A DNA stretch of 64,000 nucleotides from UBA9647 sp049522195. Lineage in GTDB: Bacteria > Bacteroidota > Ignavibacteria > UBA10030. The translations under genes and the position numbers were made by a program. Below are positions 41,428 to 51,224 of the stretch, piece after piece. The notes below the pieces were generated by a model, which worked only from the letters and a program-made list of their open reading frames with translations, was not told the origin of the DNA and searched no databases. The stretch lies in NCBI GenBank assembly GCA_049522195.1, contig JBEKOB010000007.1, positions 1 to 64,000 on the forward strand. The letters are read 5' to 3'. Numbering within the stretch: position 1 is the first letter of the stretch; every line of letters begins with the position of its first letter.

Positions 41428-44082
41428 ATGGCTGAAACTGCAGTCAAGAGAATAAAGATCTACAAGCTCGCGACCGAGCTGAACCTTTCCAGCGAGACGC
41501 TGCTCGAGTTCTTGCACAAGAAGGGCTTTGAGGTGAAGAGCCACATGTCGTCGGTGGACGACGATATGCTCGCCGCCGTCATGGGGCACTTCAAGAAGGA
41601 AAAAGACGTCGCGGAGAGGCACCAACGAAAGATCCAGGAGTTTCGTACCTCTCGAAAGAAGGAGCCAACCGAAAAACCTGAAAAGAAACAGGCTGCCGAA
41701 GAAGCACCCGCGGCTCCCCCTCCGGTCGAAGAGCAGCCTCCGGTCGAATTGGTTGAGGAGACAGCGGCAGTCGAGCATGAACCGACTGCAGAAGCCGTTG
41801 TGCAGGAAGAAGCGAAGGAACCTTCGCAGCCGGCCGCGACAGAAGAGACTCTGCCGCCTCCCTCCGAAGCACCCCCCGTAGCTGAGGCAGTTGAGCCTCC
41901 AAAGCCCGAAGGACCTCGAACACGGAAGGCGCTGACTCCTCTCGAACAGGCGATGTCACGCCCGCGGATGGGACTCACGATCAAGGGTAAGATGGAAATT
42001 GCGCGCCCCGGCCCGGCAGCCGTACCTGCGGAAGAATCGGAAGAGGACAAGAAGAAGAAAAAGAAGAAAAAGAAAAAAGTTCGTGAGGAGGCGAAGAAGA
42101 CGCCGGGTCGCACGCCGGCTGTCGATGAAGAAGTTGAGGTCAAGAGCAAGAAGCGCAAGAAATCCCGGCACGCCGAGGTAAATGAGATGGAAGTCGAAAA
42201 GGCCATCCGTGAAACGCTGGCCGAGATGACTGATGACTCCATGAGCACGCGGGCGGCGATCCGCAAGAAACGGAAGAAGGAGCGGGAAGACGAAGAACAG
42301 CGCATTTTGGAAGAGAAGGAACGCGACAAGATGCACATTCGCGTGACCGAGTTCGTTTCGGTCGGCGAATTGGCGGATTTGATGCGGGCTTCCGTCGCAG
42401 AAGTTATTCAGAAGTGTATGAGCCTTGGCATCATGGTGTCGATCAACCAAAGGCTCGAGAAGGATACGATTCAACTTGTTGCTGACGAATTCGGCTACAC
42501 GCTCGATTTTGAGTCCGAATTCACCTCCGCCGTCCTCTCCGATGTTGAAGACGACGAAACTGAATTAAAACCGCGTGCCCCGGTCGTCACCATCATGGGA
42601 CACGTCGATCATGGAAAGACGTCGCTCCTTGATTATATTCGCAGTTCCAATGTGGTCGCCGGCGAAGCGGGCGGCATAACCCAGCACATCGGTGCATATG
42701 AAGTAACGCTCGAAGACAGCAAGCAGATTACCTTCCTCGATACGCCTGGCCACGAAGCATTTACGGCAATGCGTGCGCGTGGCGCCCAGCTGACGGACAT
42801 TGTGGTCCTTGTCGTTGCTGCAGACGACAACGTCATGCCGCAGACAGTTGAGGCGATCAGCCATGCTCAGGCGGCCGCGGTCCCGATTGTCATCGCAATC
42901 AACAAGACTGATAAAGCCGATGCTAACCCTGATCGCATCCGTCAACAACTCTCCGAAAAGGGGGTCCTTGTCGAGGAATGGGGAGGAAAGTACCAGGCAG
43001 TTGAAATTTCAGCGAAGACAGGGAAGAACGTCGACCAGCTGCTTGAACGCATTCTGCTCGAAGCCGAGGTCCTTGAGCTCAAGGCAAATCCTGACAGGCT
43101 TGCACGCGGAGTCGTTGTTGAATCTGAACTGGACAAAGGGAAGGGCATTGTCGCGACAGTCCTCATCCAGAAGGGCTCTATGCGGATAGGCGACTCTTTC
43201 GTTTGCGGTATCTGGAGCGGCCGAGCACGCGCGATGTTCGACGAACGAGGCAAAAGAGTCGAGGTCGCTCATCCTTCGCAACCTGTACAGCTTATTGGGT
43301 TCGACGGAATTCCTCAGGCCGGCGATGACCTCGTTGTCCTGGAAAATGACCGCGAGGCGCGCGACATTAGCAACAAACGACAGCAGTTGAAGCGCGAACA
43401 GGATTTCCGCCAGCGGAGAATGATCACGCTGGATGACATCTCCAAGCAGATTAAGGAAGGTCAGGTCAAAGACCTGCCCATCATCGTGAAAGGCGACGTT
43501 GACGGTTCCGTCGAAGCATTGTCTGACTCGCTCATGAAACTGTCGACAGGTGAAGTGAAAGTACAGGTTATCCATAAAGGTGTCGGCGGAATTTCTGAGT
43601 CTGATGTGTTGCTCGCCACTGCCTCCCGCGCTGTTATCATCGGGTTCCATGTTCGACCGAACCTGAACGCGAGGCGCCTTGCCGAGTCTGAGGAAGTTGA
43701 TATCCGCCTGTATAATATCATTTATGACGCCATCAATGAGGTCAAGAGCGCTCTCGAAGGTATGCTTGCACCGTCTCTCTCTGAACAGGTGCTCGCAACT
43801 GTTGAAGTCCGGGACGTCTTCAAGATCTCCAAGATCGGCACCATCGCCGGTTGCTATGTGCAGGACGGCAAGATCGTTCGCAGCAACAAGGTTCGCCTCG
43901 TCAGGGACGGGCTTGTGATCTTCGACGGCACCATCGCTTCGTTGAAGCGGTTCAAAGACGATGTGAGAGAAGTGGAGCAGGGATTCGAGTGCGGCATCAG
44001 CCTCGAGGGATATAATGACATCAAGGTCGGGGACACGGTCGAAGCATACACAATCGTGGAGACGAAACGGAAGTTGGCGTAG
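41428..44082 (+). CDS. infB: Translation initiation factor IF-2
   Basis: 884 residues. The first 60 residues form the IF2N domain (IKIYKLATELNLSSETLLEFL). A long Pro/Glu/Ala-rich linker follows, with an uninterrupted run of ten lysines at about 209-218 and further basic blocks. A second IF2N-like domain lies near 305-350. The GTPase domain has VTIMGHVDHGKTSLLD (G1), DTPGHEAF (G3) and INKTDKAD (G4). Domains II to IV complete the C terminus. IF-2 delivers initiator tRNA to the ribosome. Confidence 0.95.
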   Translation: MAETAVKRIKIYKLATELNLSSETLLEFLHKKGFEVKSHMSSVDDDMLAAVMGHFKKEKDVAERHQRKIQEFRTSRKKEPTEKPEKKQAAEEAPAAPPPVEEQPPVELVEETAAVEHEPTAEAVVQEEAKEPSQPAATEETLPPPSEAPPVAEAVEPPKPEGPRTRKALTPLEQAMSRPRMGLTIKGKMEIARPGPAAVPAEESEEDKKKKKKKKKKVREEAKKTPGRTPAVDEEVEVKSKKRKKSRHAEVNEMEVEKAIRETLAEMTDDSMSTRAAIRKKRKKEREDEEQRILEEKERDKMHIRVTEFVSVGELADLMRASVAEVIQKCMSLGIMVSINQRLEKDTIQLVADEFGYTLDFESEFTSAVLSDVEDDETELKPRAPVVTIMGHVDHGKTSLLDYIRSSNVVAGEAGGITQHIGAYEVTLEDSKQITFLDTPGHEAFTAMRARGAQLTDIVVLVVAADDNVMPQTVEAISHAQAAAVPIVIAINKTDKADANPDRIRQQLSEKGVLVEEWGGKYQAVEISAKTGKNVDQLLERILLEAEVLELKANPDRLARGVVVESELDKGKGIVATVLIQKGSMRIGDSFVCGIWSGRARAMFDERGKRVEVAHPSQPVQLIGFDGIPQAGDDLVVLENDREARDISNKRQQLKREQDFRQRRMITLDDISKQIKEGQVKDLPIIVKGDVDGSVEALSDSLMKLSTGEVKVQVIHKGVGGISESDVLLATASRAVIIGFHVRPNLNARRLAESEEVDIRLYNIIYDAINEVKSALEGMLAPSLSEQVLATVEVRDVFKISKIGTIAGCYVQDGKIVRSNKVRLVRDGLVIFDGTIASLKRFKDDVREVEQGFECGISLEGYNDIKVGDTVEAYTIVETKRKLA

Positions 44083-44096
44083 CGAGGAGCATTGGC

Positions 44097-44459
44097 ATGT
44101 CGGTGCGAACTGAAAGAGTTGCCTCACTCATCAAAGAACTGATGAGCGAGATCATTCAACAGAATTTTCGGATGGAAGAATTCGGACTGGTGACTGTCAC
44201 CGAGGTTCGGATGAGTATGGATCTGAAGATTGCGAAGGTATACGTCAGTGTGTTCGGCGATGTCGAGAAAAAGAAGAAGCTTCTGGCTCATCTTGAGGTA
44301 GAGAAGGGCGCCATTCGATCTGAGCTCGGTCACAATCTTAGTCTGAAATTTACACCGACGATTTCCTTCTATCTGGATGAATCGCTTGATCACGCAATGC
44401 GGATAGAGAATTTGCTCAATCAGATTCACAAGGATTCACCTGATCCGAAGGACGAGTAG
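44097..44459 (+). CDS. rbfA: Ribosome-binding factor A
   Basis: 120 residues, normal length, with GAGGAG before the ATG. The KH-like fold is recognisable from RTERVASLIKELMSEIIQ, the DLKIAKVYVSVFG strand and the SLKFTPTISFYLDESLDHAMRIENLL end. It acts in late 16S rRNA processing and cold adaptation. It is 14 bp after infB and 4 bp before truB. Confidence 0.94.
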   Translation: MSVRTERVASLIKELMSEIIQQNFRMEEFGLVTVTEVRMSMDLKIAKVYVSVFGDVEKKKKLLAHLEVEKGAIRSELGHNLSLKFTPTISFYLDESLDHAMRIENLLNQIHKDSPDPKDE

Positions 44460-44463
44460 AGCC

Positions 44464-45198
44464 ATGGCGGTTCCTTCTCATGGCACGACACAAGCACAGG
44501 ATGAAGGCGAGGTCCTTCTCATCGACAAACCTTTGAACTGGACATCATTCGATGTGGTTCACAGGATTCGTCAAAGTTTCGGCATTGAAAAAGCAGGACA
44601 CGCCGGTACGCTTGACCCGAGAGCCACAGGGCTCCTGATACTGTGCACGGGAAGACAAACAAAGCGCATTGATCAGTTTGCGAATCTCGACAAAGAGTAT
44701 ACGGGAACATTCGAACTTGGTATTCGGACAGCAAGTTTCGATATGGAAACCGTCGTAACTGAGCGTGCGGACTACACCGGCGTATCACACGAACAACTTC
44801 AGTCTGTCATTCTTGGTTTCACAGGCCGGCAACTGCAGACCCCGCCGATGTATTCGGCGGCAAAACACCGCGGGAAACCGCTGTATAAGTATGCCCGCAA
44901 GGGGAAGACGCTCGAACGCCGCCCCAAAGAGATTGATGTCACGGAATTCTCGGTCGTGTCGTTTGTTCCGCCGGTGGTCGAATTTCGCGTCGTGTGCTCA
45001 AAAGGAACGTATATCCGGTCGCTCGTGAGCGATATCGGAGACAAACTCGGATGTGGCGCTGTATTGACCTCGCTCAGGCGAACCCGCATCGGGGAGTATA
45101 AGATTGAAAATGCGCTGACGATGGAAGAGCTGGACAAAGTGAAAGGCGAGAGAGCGAGTTTGCGGAGTTTGAGTGATGGACATCGTATTCCAGCCTAG
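44464..45198 (+). CDS. truB: tRNA pseudouridine-55 synthase
   Basis: 244 residues. The catalytic Asp lies in KAGHAGTLDPRATGLL, and the YTGTFELGIRTASFD and QTPPMYSAAKHRGKPLYKYAR segments are typical. It converts U55 of the tRNA T loop to pseudouridine. It is shorter than E. coli TruB (314), lacking most of the C-terminal PUA region, as in many bacteria. Its 3' end overlaps ribF by 23 bp. Confidence 0.94.
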   Translation: MAVPSHGTTQAQDEGEVLLIDKPLNWTSFDVVHRIRQSFGIEKAGHAGTLDPRATGLLILCTGRQTKRIDQFANLDKEYTGTFELGIRTASFDMETVVTERADYTGVSHEQLQSVILGFTGRQLQTPPMYSAAKHRGKPLYKYARKGKTLERRPKEIDVTEFSVVSFVPPVVEFRVVCSKGTYIRSLVSDIGDKLGCGAVLTSLRRTRIGEYKIENALTMEELDKVKGERASLRSLSDGHRIPA

Positions 45199-46120
45199 CG
45201 AAATCGAGTACCTCAAGAACTCGGTAGTCAGTGTGGGCACGTTCGACGGCGTTCACCTGGCTCATCAGCAGCTTCTGAGAGAAGTGGTCGAGAAGGCACA
45301 GGCCAGGAAAGGGAGGAGCGTTGTCCTCACATTCGACCCCCATCCGAAAGAGGTCTTGACAGGTCAGCCCATGCGGCTCCTGACAACAATAGAAGAACGC
45401 CAGCAAATCTGCGAGCAGCTGGGGATCGATGTCTTCTATCGCATTGGCTTCACGTACGAGTTTTCGCGGCTGAGTTCACGTGAGTTTTACCTTCGATACG
45501 TTGTTCAGGGGTGCGGTGTAAGTGAAGTGGTGGAAGGATACGATCATCATTTCGGCAGGGATCGTGAAGGAAGTGTCGAAGAGTTGCTGAAACTCGGTCG
45601 TGAGTTTGAATTCTCTGTTGCAGCGTTGAAGCCGGTATATGTTGATGAGGAAATCGTCAGCAGCAGTCAAATCCGGCAGCACCTGTTGCAAGGCAGGGTC
45701 GACCGGGCGCTTCGGCTCCTCGGCAGACCGTATGCGCTGAGCGGTACGGTCGTTCGGGGTGACGCAAGAGGGCGCGAACTTGGATATCCGACGGCAAATC
45801 TGCAGCTGACACATCACAAGTTGGTCCCGGAGGACGGGATCTACTTCGTGCAGGTTGACGTGGGAGGACCCGCAAGGTACGGGATGGTCAGTATCGGCGT
45901 AAGACCGACGTTCTTTGATCAGGGACAGCGCACCGTGGAGGCTCATCTCCTGGACTTTGAGGGGGATCTTTACGGCCAAACTCTCAACGTGCAATTCCTG
46001 AGGCGGCTAAGAGACGAACGGAAATTTGATAGCGCTCAACAGCTCATCGACCAGATGCACCTCGATGAAGCGCAAAGTCGCTCGTTGATGGCAGAATTTA
46101 AAGCAGGAGTTAGGAGATAA
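45176..46120 (+). CDS. ribF: Bifunctional riboflavin kinase / FMN adenylyltransferase
   Basis: About 314 residues from ATG 45176 (an in-frame GTG stands one codon earlier). The N-terminal nucleotidyltransferase domain has GTFDGVHLAHQQLL and the SSSQIRQHLLQG end. The C-terminal flavokinase domain has GRELGYPTANLQL and the GVRPTF and VEAHLLDFEGDLYGQ segments. It makes FMN and FAD. The coding start lies inside truB, which suggests translational coupling. Confidence 0.94.
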   Translation: MDIVFQPSEIEYLKNSVVSVGTFDGVHLAHQQLLREVVEKAQARKGRSVVLTFDPHPKEVLTGQPMRLLTTIEERQQICEQLGIDVFYRIGFTYEFSRLSSREFYLRYVVQGCGVSEVVEGYDHHFGRDREGSVEELLKLGREFEFSVAALKPVYVDEEIVSSSQIRQHLLQGRVDRALRLLGRPYALSGTVVRGDARGRELGYPTANLQLTHHKLVPEDGIYFVQVDVGGPARYGMVSIGVRPTFFDQGQRTVEAHLLDFEGDLYGQTLNVQFLRRLRDERKFDSAQQLIDQMHLDEAQSRSLMAEFKAGVRR

Positions 46121-46124
46121 GTTC

Positions 46125-46153
46125 TTGCAGTATTTGAGGTAATCACATAGTAT
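46125..46153 (+). promoter_or_regulatory. rpsO promoter
   Basis: TTGCAG and TAGTAT are separated by 17 bp directly after the ribF stop. The rpsO start codon lies 26 bp beyond the -10 box, with AAGGAG as ribosome-binding site. Confidence 0.55.
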
Positions 46154-46179
46154 TCATCAGCTTACTTTAAGGAGTCGCA

Positions 46180-46449
46180 ATGCCAATTACCAAGGAACAA
46201 AAGACGGAGATCATCAAAAAGTACGGGAAAAGTGACACTGACACCGGAAGCCCGGAGGTCCAGATTGCAATCCTCACATCCCACATTAACATGCTTTCGC
46301 CTCACCTCGCGAGCCACAAAAAAGACCACCACGGTCGTCTCGGCCTCTTGAAGCTTGTCGGAAAGCGGAGACGCCTTCTTGAGTATCTCACGAAGAAAGA
46401 TATTGGTCGATATAGAAAGATCATTCAGGAGCTTGACATCCGCAAATAG
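46180..46449 (+). CDS. rpsO: 30S ribosomal protein S15
   Basis: 89 residues, exactly the family length. The core DTGSPEVQIAILTSHINMLS and HHGRLGLLKLVGKRRRLLEYL matches S15, which binds the 16S rRNA central domain. It has the strongest ribosome-binding site of the region (TTTAAGGAG). It precedes pnp, the classical arrangement; a GC-rich imperfect hairpin without T-tract (about 46475-46493) lies between them. Confidence 0.97.
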   Translation: MPITKEQKTEIIKKYGKSDTDTGSPEVQIAILTSHINMLSPHLASHKKDHHGRLGLLKLVGKRRRLLEYLTKKDIGRYRKIIQELDIRK

Positions 46450-46518
46450 TTTGCGGTTAGTCAGGTTCTCATCCCGGGCTGCAAGTGCAGCTCTCATTGA
46501 AAGAAAGAAACAAGTACT

Positions 46519-48690
46519 ATGGTCGTAACTAAAGAAGTTGAAGTTGGCGGCAAGACGTTCTCATATGAGACCGGCCGCTTCGCAAAACAATCCGATGGTG
46601 CCGTCATGGTCCGCTACGCCGATACAATGGTATTGGCGACGGTCGTGAGCGCCAAAGAGATGAAAGAGGGGCAGGACTTTTTCCCTCTCCAGGTGGAGTA
46701 TCGTGAGAAGACCTCTGCTGCGGGAAAGATTCCCGGAGGATTCTTCAAGCGCGAGGGACGCCCCACAGAGAAGGAGATTCTCTCGTCGCGGCTTATCGAC
46801 CGACCGATCCGGCCAATGTTCCCGGAAGGATACTTCAACGAAACACAGATAATTGTCACGGTCTATTCATCGGATTCCCAGCACGACAGCGATGTTCTCG
46901 GTGCCTGCGCCGCGTCTGCCGCTCTGATGGTCTCGGATGCACCCTTCGACGGTCCCATCGCAGAGGTTCGAGTTGGGCGGATTGACGGCAAGTTCGTGAT
47001 CAACCCTACGGATGACGAGCTCGAGCACAGTGATATCGACGCGATCGTCGCCGGTACGCTCACTTCGATTGTAATGGTCGAGGGGGAATCACACGAGATT
47101 TCCGAATCCGATATGATCGCCGCCCTGAAGACTGCACACGAGTCAATCAAGATTCTTTGCCAGGCTCAAGTGGATCTTGCAAAGGAGATCGGTAAGACCA
47201 AACGCCCGGTAGTTCAGGCTCAACGTCCTGAAGTTTTGGTTCAGGATGTCAAGAAACTGGGCGAAGCGAGGATCAAGGAATTAAGCCGGACAGTCCTGAC
47301 CAAGGAAGCCCGCTCTGAAGCCACCGGAAAGGTGTATGAGGAAACCAACAAGGCCTTGGCTGAGAAGTATCCCGAGCAGGAGGATGCGATCAACACGATC
47401 CTGCATGACCTTGAGTATCATGCCATGAGATCGACGATTCTCGATGAGGGCAAGCGGCTCGATGGCCGCGGTCTCACCGATATCCGCAAGATCACCAGCG
47501 AAGTTGGTCTGCTCCCGAGGACACACGGGTCTGCCTTGTTCACCCGGGGCGAAACTCAGAGTCTCACAACTGCAACCCTCGGCACAAAGCTCGATGAGCA
47601 GAAACTTGAAGGCCTGATGGCGGAGACGACCAAAAGGTTCATGCTGCACTACAACTTCCCTCCGTTCAGCGTCGGTGAAGTTGGCAGATTCACCGGTCCT
47701 GGCCGCAGAGAAATAGGTCATGGGAATCTGGCTGAACGCTCTTTGAAGAACCTGATGCCCGCAGAAGCTGACTTCCCCTATACGATCCGGATTGTGTCCG
47801 ATATCCTCGAGTCAAACGGCTCATCTTCGATGGCGACCGTCTGCGCAGGAACTCTGGCGTTGTTTGACGCTGGTGTTCCGCTCAAACGCGCCATAGCCGG
47901 TATCGCTATGGGACTTGTGAAGGAAGGGGACAAGGTTGCAATTCTCAGCGACATCCTCGGAAACGAAGATCATCTGGGAGACATGGACTTCAAGGTTGCC
48001 GGAACCAAAGATGGAATCACTGCATTCCAGATGGATATCAAGATCCAGGGAATCACGCTTGATATTATGGAAAAGGCGCTCGACCAGGCAAAGGCTGGAC
48101 GATTCCACATCCTTGATGTGATGAGCACGTCGCTTTCTGGACCTCGGCCGGAGCTCTCTCAGTATGCGCCGCGCCTCCAGACCATCAAGATCCCTGTTGA
48201 CATGATCGGTGCGCTGATCGGCCCTGGTGGGAAGAACATTCGCCAGTTGGTGAAAGACAGCGGTGCCGAGATCAATGTGGAAGATGATGGCACAGTTACC
48301 GTTGCGGCAGTCCTGAAAGAATCAGCCGACAAGGCGATGGATTACATCCGCAAGATGTCGGAATTGCCAGAGGTTGGTAAAACCTATCAGGCAACTGTGA
48401 AGAAGATCATGGAATTCGGCGCATTTGTCGAAATCCTCCCCGGCAAAGAGGGATTGGTTCACATCTCGCAGCTTGATACCAAGCGCGTCGAGAAAGTGGA
48501 AGATCTCTTCAAGGTGGGGGATACACTCGAAGTCAAGTTGATGCTGATCGATTCCGAAGGACGACTGAACCTGAGCCGCAAGGCTCTTCTTCCAGGCGGT
48601 GAAAACGCTCACGAGGAAATGAAGAAGGCTCGCGAACGCCGCAGCTCGGGACCGCGCGACAGTCATCGATCGGACAGCAGGAGACACTAA
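46519..48690 (+). CDS. pnp: Polynucleotide phosphorylase
   Basis: 723 residues. Two RNase PH domains flank a helical linker; the second carries RTHGSALFTRGETQSL, and ISDILGNEDHLGDMDFKVAGT marks the catalytic region. KH (MIGALIGPGGKNIRQLVKDSG, one residue more than quoted motifs usually show) and S1 (YQATVKKIMEFGAFVEILPG) domains end the protein, with a basic Arg/Ser-rich tail. It degrades RNA from the 3' end with phosphate and is part of the degradosome. It is 69 bp after rpsO. Confidence 0.96.
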   Translation: MVVTKEVEVGGKTFSYETGRFAKQSDGAVMVRYADTMVLATVVSAKEMKEGQDFFPLQVEYREKTSAAGKIPGGFFKREGRPTEKEILSSRLIDRPIRPMFPEGYFNETQIIVTVYSSDSQHDSDVLGACAASAALMVSDAPFDGPIAEVRVGRIDGKFVINPTDDELEHSDIDAIVAGTLTSIVMVEGESHEISESDMIAALKTAHESIKILCQAQVDLAKEIGKTKRPVVQAQRPEVLVQDVKKLGEARIKELSRTVLTKEARSEATGKVYEETNKALAEKYPEQEDAINTILHDLEYHAMRSTILDEGKRLDGRGLTDIRKITSEVGLLPRTHGSALFTRGETQSLTTATLGTKLDEQKLEGLMAETTKRFMLHYNFPPFSVGEVGRFTGPGRREIGHGNLAERSLKNLMPAEADFPYTIRIVSDILESNGSSSMATVCAGTLALFDAGVPLKRAIAGIAMGLVKEGDKVAILSDILGNEDHLGDMDFKVAGTKDGITAFQMDIKIQGITLDIMEKALDQAKAGRFHILDVMSTSLSGPRPELSQYAPRLQTIKIPVDMIGALIGPGGKNIRQLVKDSGAEINVEDDGTVTVAAVLKESADKAMDYIRKMSELPEVGKTYQATVKKIMEFGAFVEILPGKEGLVHISQLDTKRVEKVEDLFKVGDTLEVKLMLIDSEGRLNLSRKALLPGGENAHEEMKKARERRSSGPRDSHRSDSRRH

Positions 48691-48715
48691 ACGAACTGTA
48701 CTTCGACGTTCATTG

Positions 48716-48774
48716 ATCCTCACACCGAAGAACTGACTCTCGGGGCCAGTCCAAGTGTGAGGATTTCTTTTTCC
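48716..48774 (+). terminator. Intrinsic terminator after pnp
   Basis: A perfect 10-bp stem, ATCCTCACAC/GTGTGAGGAT, encloses a 29-nt loop and is followed by TTCTTTTT. It ends only 7 bp before the aroA start codon, leaving no room for an aroA ribosome-binding site or promoter after it. Confidence 0.75.
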
Positions 48775-48781
48775 ATATCAC

Positions 48782-50068
48782 ATGAATACTACGATTTCAC
48801 GATCAAATGGACTGGTAGGGACGGTGACTGTCCCTGGAGACAAGTCTATTTCACATCGTGCACTTATGATCAGCGCCCTCGCTAATGGAACATCGGAGAT
48901 CCATGGATATCTGGATGCCGCGGATCCACACAGCACACTCCACTGCTTGCGAGACCTTGGCGTTGAGATCCAGATTAGAGATTCCATCATTACAGTGCGG
49001 GGCCGCGGACTCCGTGGCCTGCGTGCTCCTTCTGGAATCCTCGATGCAGGAAACTCCGGTACAACCATAAGACTGTTGACCGGTATTCTGGCCGGACAGC
49101 CCTTCAGTACCACCATCACAGGAGATGATTCCCTCAGGCAACGCCCGATGAAGCGCATCATCGAACCCTTGTCGAGGATGGGGGCGAGGATTCAGGGATC
49201 CGAAACCCAGACGGCGCCCCTTACAATCGCCGGTGTATCTCCCTTGCATCCGATCGAGTACCGCATGCAGATTTCAAGTGCACAGGTGAAATCGGCGATA
49301 CTGCTTGCCGGTCTATTCGCTGATGGAATAACCCGGGTGACCGAGAAGACACAGACTCGTGATCACACGGAGCGCATGCTCGGACTCACACCTGTGAAAT
49401 TGGATGATTCCTTTGTTATTGAAGTTGTTGGCGGCACCGAGCTCCGCGCCCAAAGATTTCAGGTCCCCGGAGATGTGTCGTCGGCTGCATTCTTGATCTC
49501 TGCTGCACTCCTTGTTCCTCGTTCCGAGCTCCGCATACTCAATGTCGGGCTGAATGCGACGAGAACCCGCATCATCGAGTTCTTCCGCTCAATAGGTGGA
49601 TCAATCGTAGCCACCAGAGAGAACACAGTTGCAGGGGAACCCCTGGGTGATCTTCTTGTCAGAAGTTCGGAGTTACACGGATCCGTTAAACTGGAAGGGA
49701 AGCAGGTCGCGGAACTCATCGATGAGATCCCGATTCTCGCCGTAACGTTGGCCCTCGCTGGCTGCTGCCTTGCAGTTCGGGGCGCTGCCGATCTTCGAAA
49801 TAAAGAATCCGATCGCATTCGATCGCTCGTCAGCAATCTTCGCGCGCTCGGTGTGGAGGTCGAAGAATACGCGGACGGGTTTGCTTTTCAGCCCAAAAAC
49901 ACATTAATTGCTGCCGAATGTAAAACCTTTGCAGATCATCGCATCGCCATGGCGTTCGGTGTCGCCGGACTCGTGCTGAATGGACAAACAGTTATTACGC
50001 AGTCGGAGTGTGTCGATATCTCGTTTCCTTCGTTTTGGGAACTGCTCCGGAGTGTAGAACGTCGCTAG
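48782..50068 (+). CDS. aroA: 3-phosphoshikimate 1-carboxyvinyltransferase (EPSP synthase)
   Basis: 428 residues. The substrate-binding VPGDKSISHRALM, the LDAGNSGTTIRLL loop (class I-like, N-S-G-T), RQRPMKRIIEPL and the late ADHRIAMAFGVAGL are all present. It makes EPSP in the shikimate pathway, which feeds the trpE/trpG step encoded elsewhere in the window. The start codon stands directly behind a terminator with no recognisable ribosome-binding site. Confidence 0.94.
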   Translation: MNTTISRSNGLVGTVTVPGDKSISHRALMISALANGTSEIHGYLDAADPHSTLHCLRDLGVEIQIRDSIITVRGRGLRGLRAPSGILDAGNSGTTIRLLTGILAGQPFSTTITGDDSLRQRPMKRIIEPLSRMGARIQGSETQTAPLTIAGVSPLHPIEYRMQISSAQVKSAILLAGLFADGITRVTEKTQTRDHTERMLGLTPVKLDDSFVIEVVGGTELRAQRFQVPGDVSSAAFLISAALLVPRSELRILNVGLNATRTRIIEFFRSIGGSIVATRENTVAGEPLGDLLVRSSELHGSVKLEGKQVAELIDEIPILAVTLALAGCCLAVRGAADLRNKESDRIRSLVSNLRALGVEVEEYADGFAFQPKNTLIAAECKTFADHRIAMAFGVAGLVLNGQTVITQSECVDISFPSFWELLRSVERR

Positions 50069-50085
50069 CATTGGAGGATTTCACA

Positions 50086-51195
50086 TTGGCAAGTGTCCGT
50101 CTCGAAAATGTCAAGAAGATATACGAAGGGAATGTCGTCGCTGTTCATGAAATGGACCTCGAAGTAAAAGACAAGGAATTCGTTGTTCTCGTCGGGCCAT
50201 CGGGGTGTGGGAAGTCAACAACCCTGCGGATGATCGCGGGATTAGAGGAAATTACTGCCGGCGATATTTTTATCGATGGACAACGGGTCAATGACGTTGC
50301 GCCCAAGGACAGGGATATCGCGATGGTCTTCCAGAACTACGCGCTCTATCCACATATGTCGGTGTACGAGAATATGGCGTTCGGGTTGAAGCTGCGGAAA
50401 CTTCCAAAGCAGGAAATCAACGAACGAGTGCGCGAGGCGGCGGCGATTCTGGGAATTGAAGATTATCTGGATCGGAAACCGAAGGCACTCTCTGGGGGTC
50501 AACGTCAGCGAGTCGCAGTCGGAAGAGCAATTGTCCGGAAACCAAAGGTGTTCCTGTTTGATGAACCACTCAGCAATCTTGACGCCAAACTCCGCGTGCA
50601 GATGCGAACGGAAATCTCAAAGCTCCACCAGCGGCTTGGCGCGACCATGATCTACGTAACGCACGATCAGACCGAAGCGATGACAATGGGGGATAAGATC
50701 GTCTTGATGAAGGATGGATTCGTACAGCAAATTGAGTCCCCCATGGAAATCTATGCGAACCCTGTGAATAAATTCGTCGCCGGTTTCATCGGCAGCCCTG
50801 CTATGAATTTCTTTGATGGGACGATCGAAAAAGGGAAGACGATTGTTTTTGCCGAGAAGGGAGGCGGGATTAGCCTTCCGATTCAGAAAAAGGATCAGTC
50901 TCGGCTGAAGAAGTATGTGGGCAAAGAACTGACGCTGGGCCTCCGGCCTGAACAAATAGCGATCGCGGGTTCCGGAGCCGTTGGCGCGTCACGGACGAAA
51001 GCGAAAGTGGCTGTGGAAGTGGTTGAGCCGATGGGGAATGAGACGTACGTTTATTTTTCAACGCGGAATGATGGCCCTCAGTTCGTGGCCCGTGTTACGT
51101 CTCCCAAAGAACCTGCCGTCGGAAAGCCGCTCGATCTGCTTTTCGACATGGGTTCAGCTCATTTCTTCGATCCGGAGACAGAGAAAACTATCTAG
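50086..51195 (+). CDS. Sugar ABC transporter ATPase, MsmK/UgpC/MalK type
   Basis: 369 residues from TTG 50086, with GGAGG 8 bp before it; an upstream extension would overlap aroA. Walker A is GPSGCGKSTT, the Q loop VFQNYALYPHMSV, the signature LSGGQRQRVAVGRA and Walker B FLFDEPLSNLDAK. The C-terminal 120 residues form the TOBE/OB regulatory domain, with LGLRPEQIAI. Such ATPases often serve several CUT1 importers. It is the obvious partner for the ATPase-less operon at 4.8-10.2 kb (inference). Confidence 0.92.
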   Translation: MASVRLENVKKIYEGNVVAVHEMDLEVKDKEFVVLVGPSGCGKSTTLRMIAGLEEITAGDIFIDGQRVNDVAPKDRDIAMVFQNYALYPHMSVYENMAFGLKLRKLPKQEINERVREAAAILGIEDYLDRKPKALSGGQRQRVAVGRAIVRKPKVFLFDEPLSNLDAKLRVQMRTEISKLHQRLGATMIYVTHDQTEAMTMGDKIVLMKDGFVQQIESPMEIYANPVNKFVAGFIGSPAMNFFDGTIEKGKTIVFAEKGGGISLPIQKKDQSRLKKYVGKELTLGLRPEQIAIAGSGAVGASRTKAKVAVEVVEPMGNETYVYFSTRNDGPQFVARVTSPKEPAVGKPLDLLFDMGSAHFFDPETEKTI

Positions 51196-51224
51196 GGGAA
51201 CGCACCAGCTCAACTGAGAGAAGG

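Noticed and set aside
46475..46493. GCTGCA/TGCAGC hairpin between rpsO and pnp as a terminator
   Set aside because: There is no T-run; an RNase processing site is possible but not supported by sequence alone.
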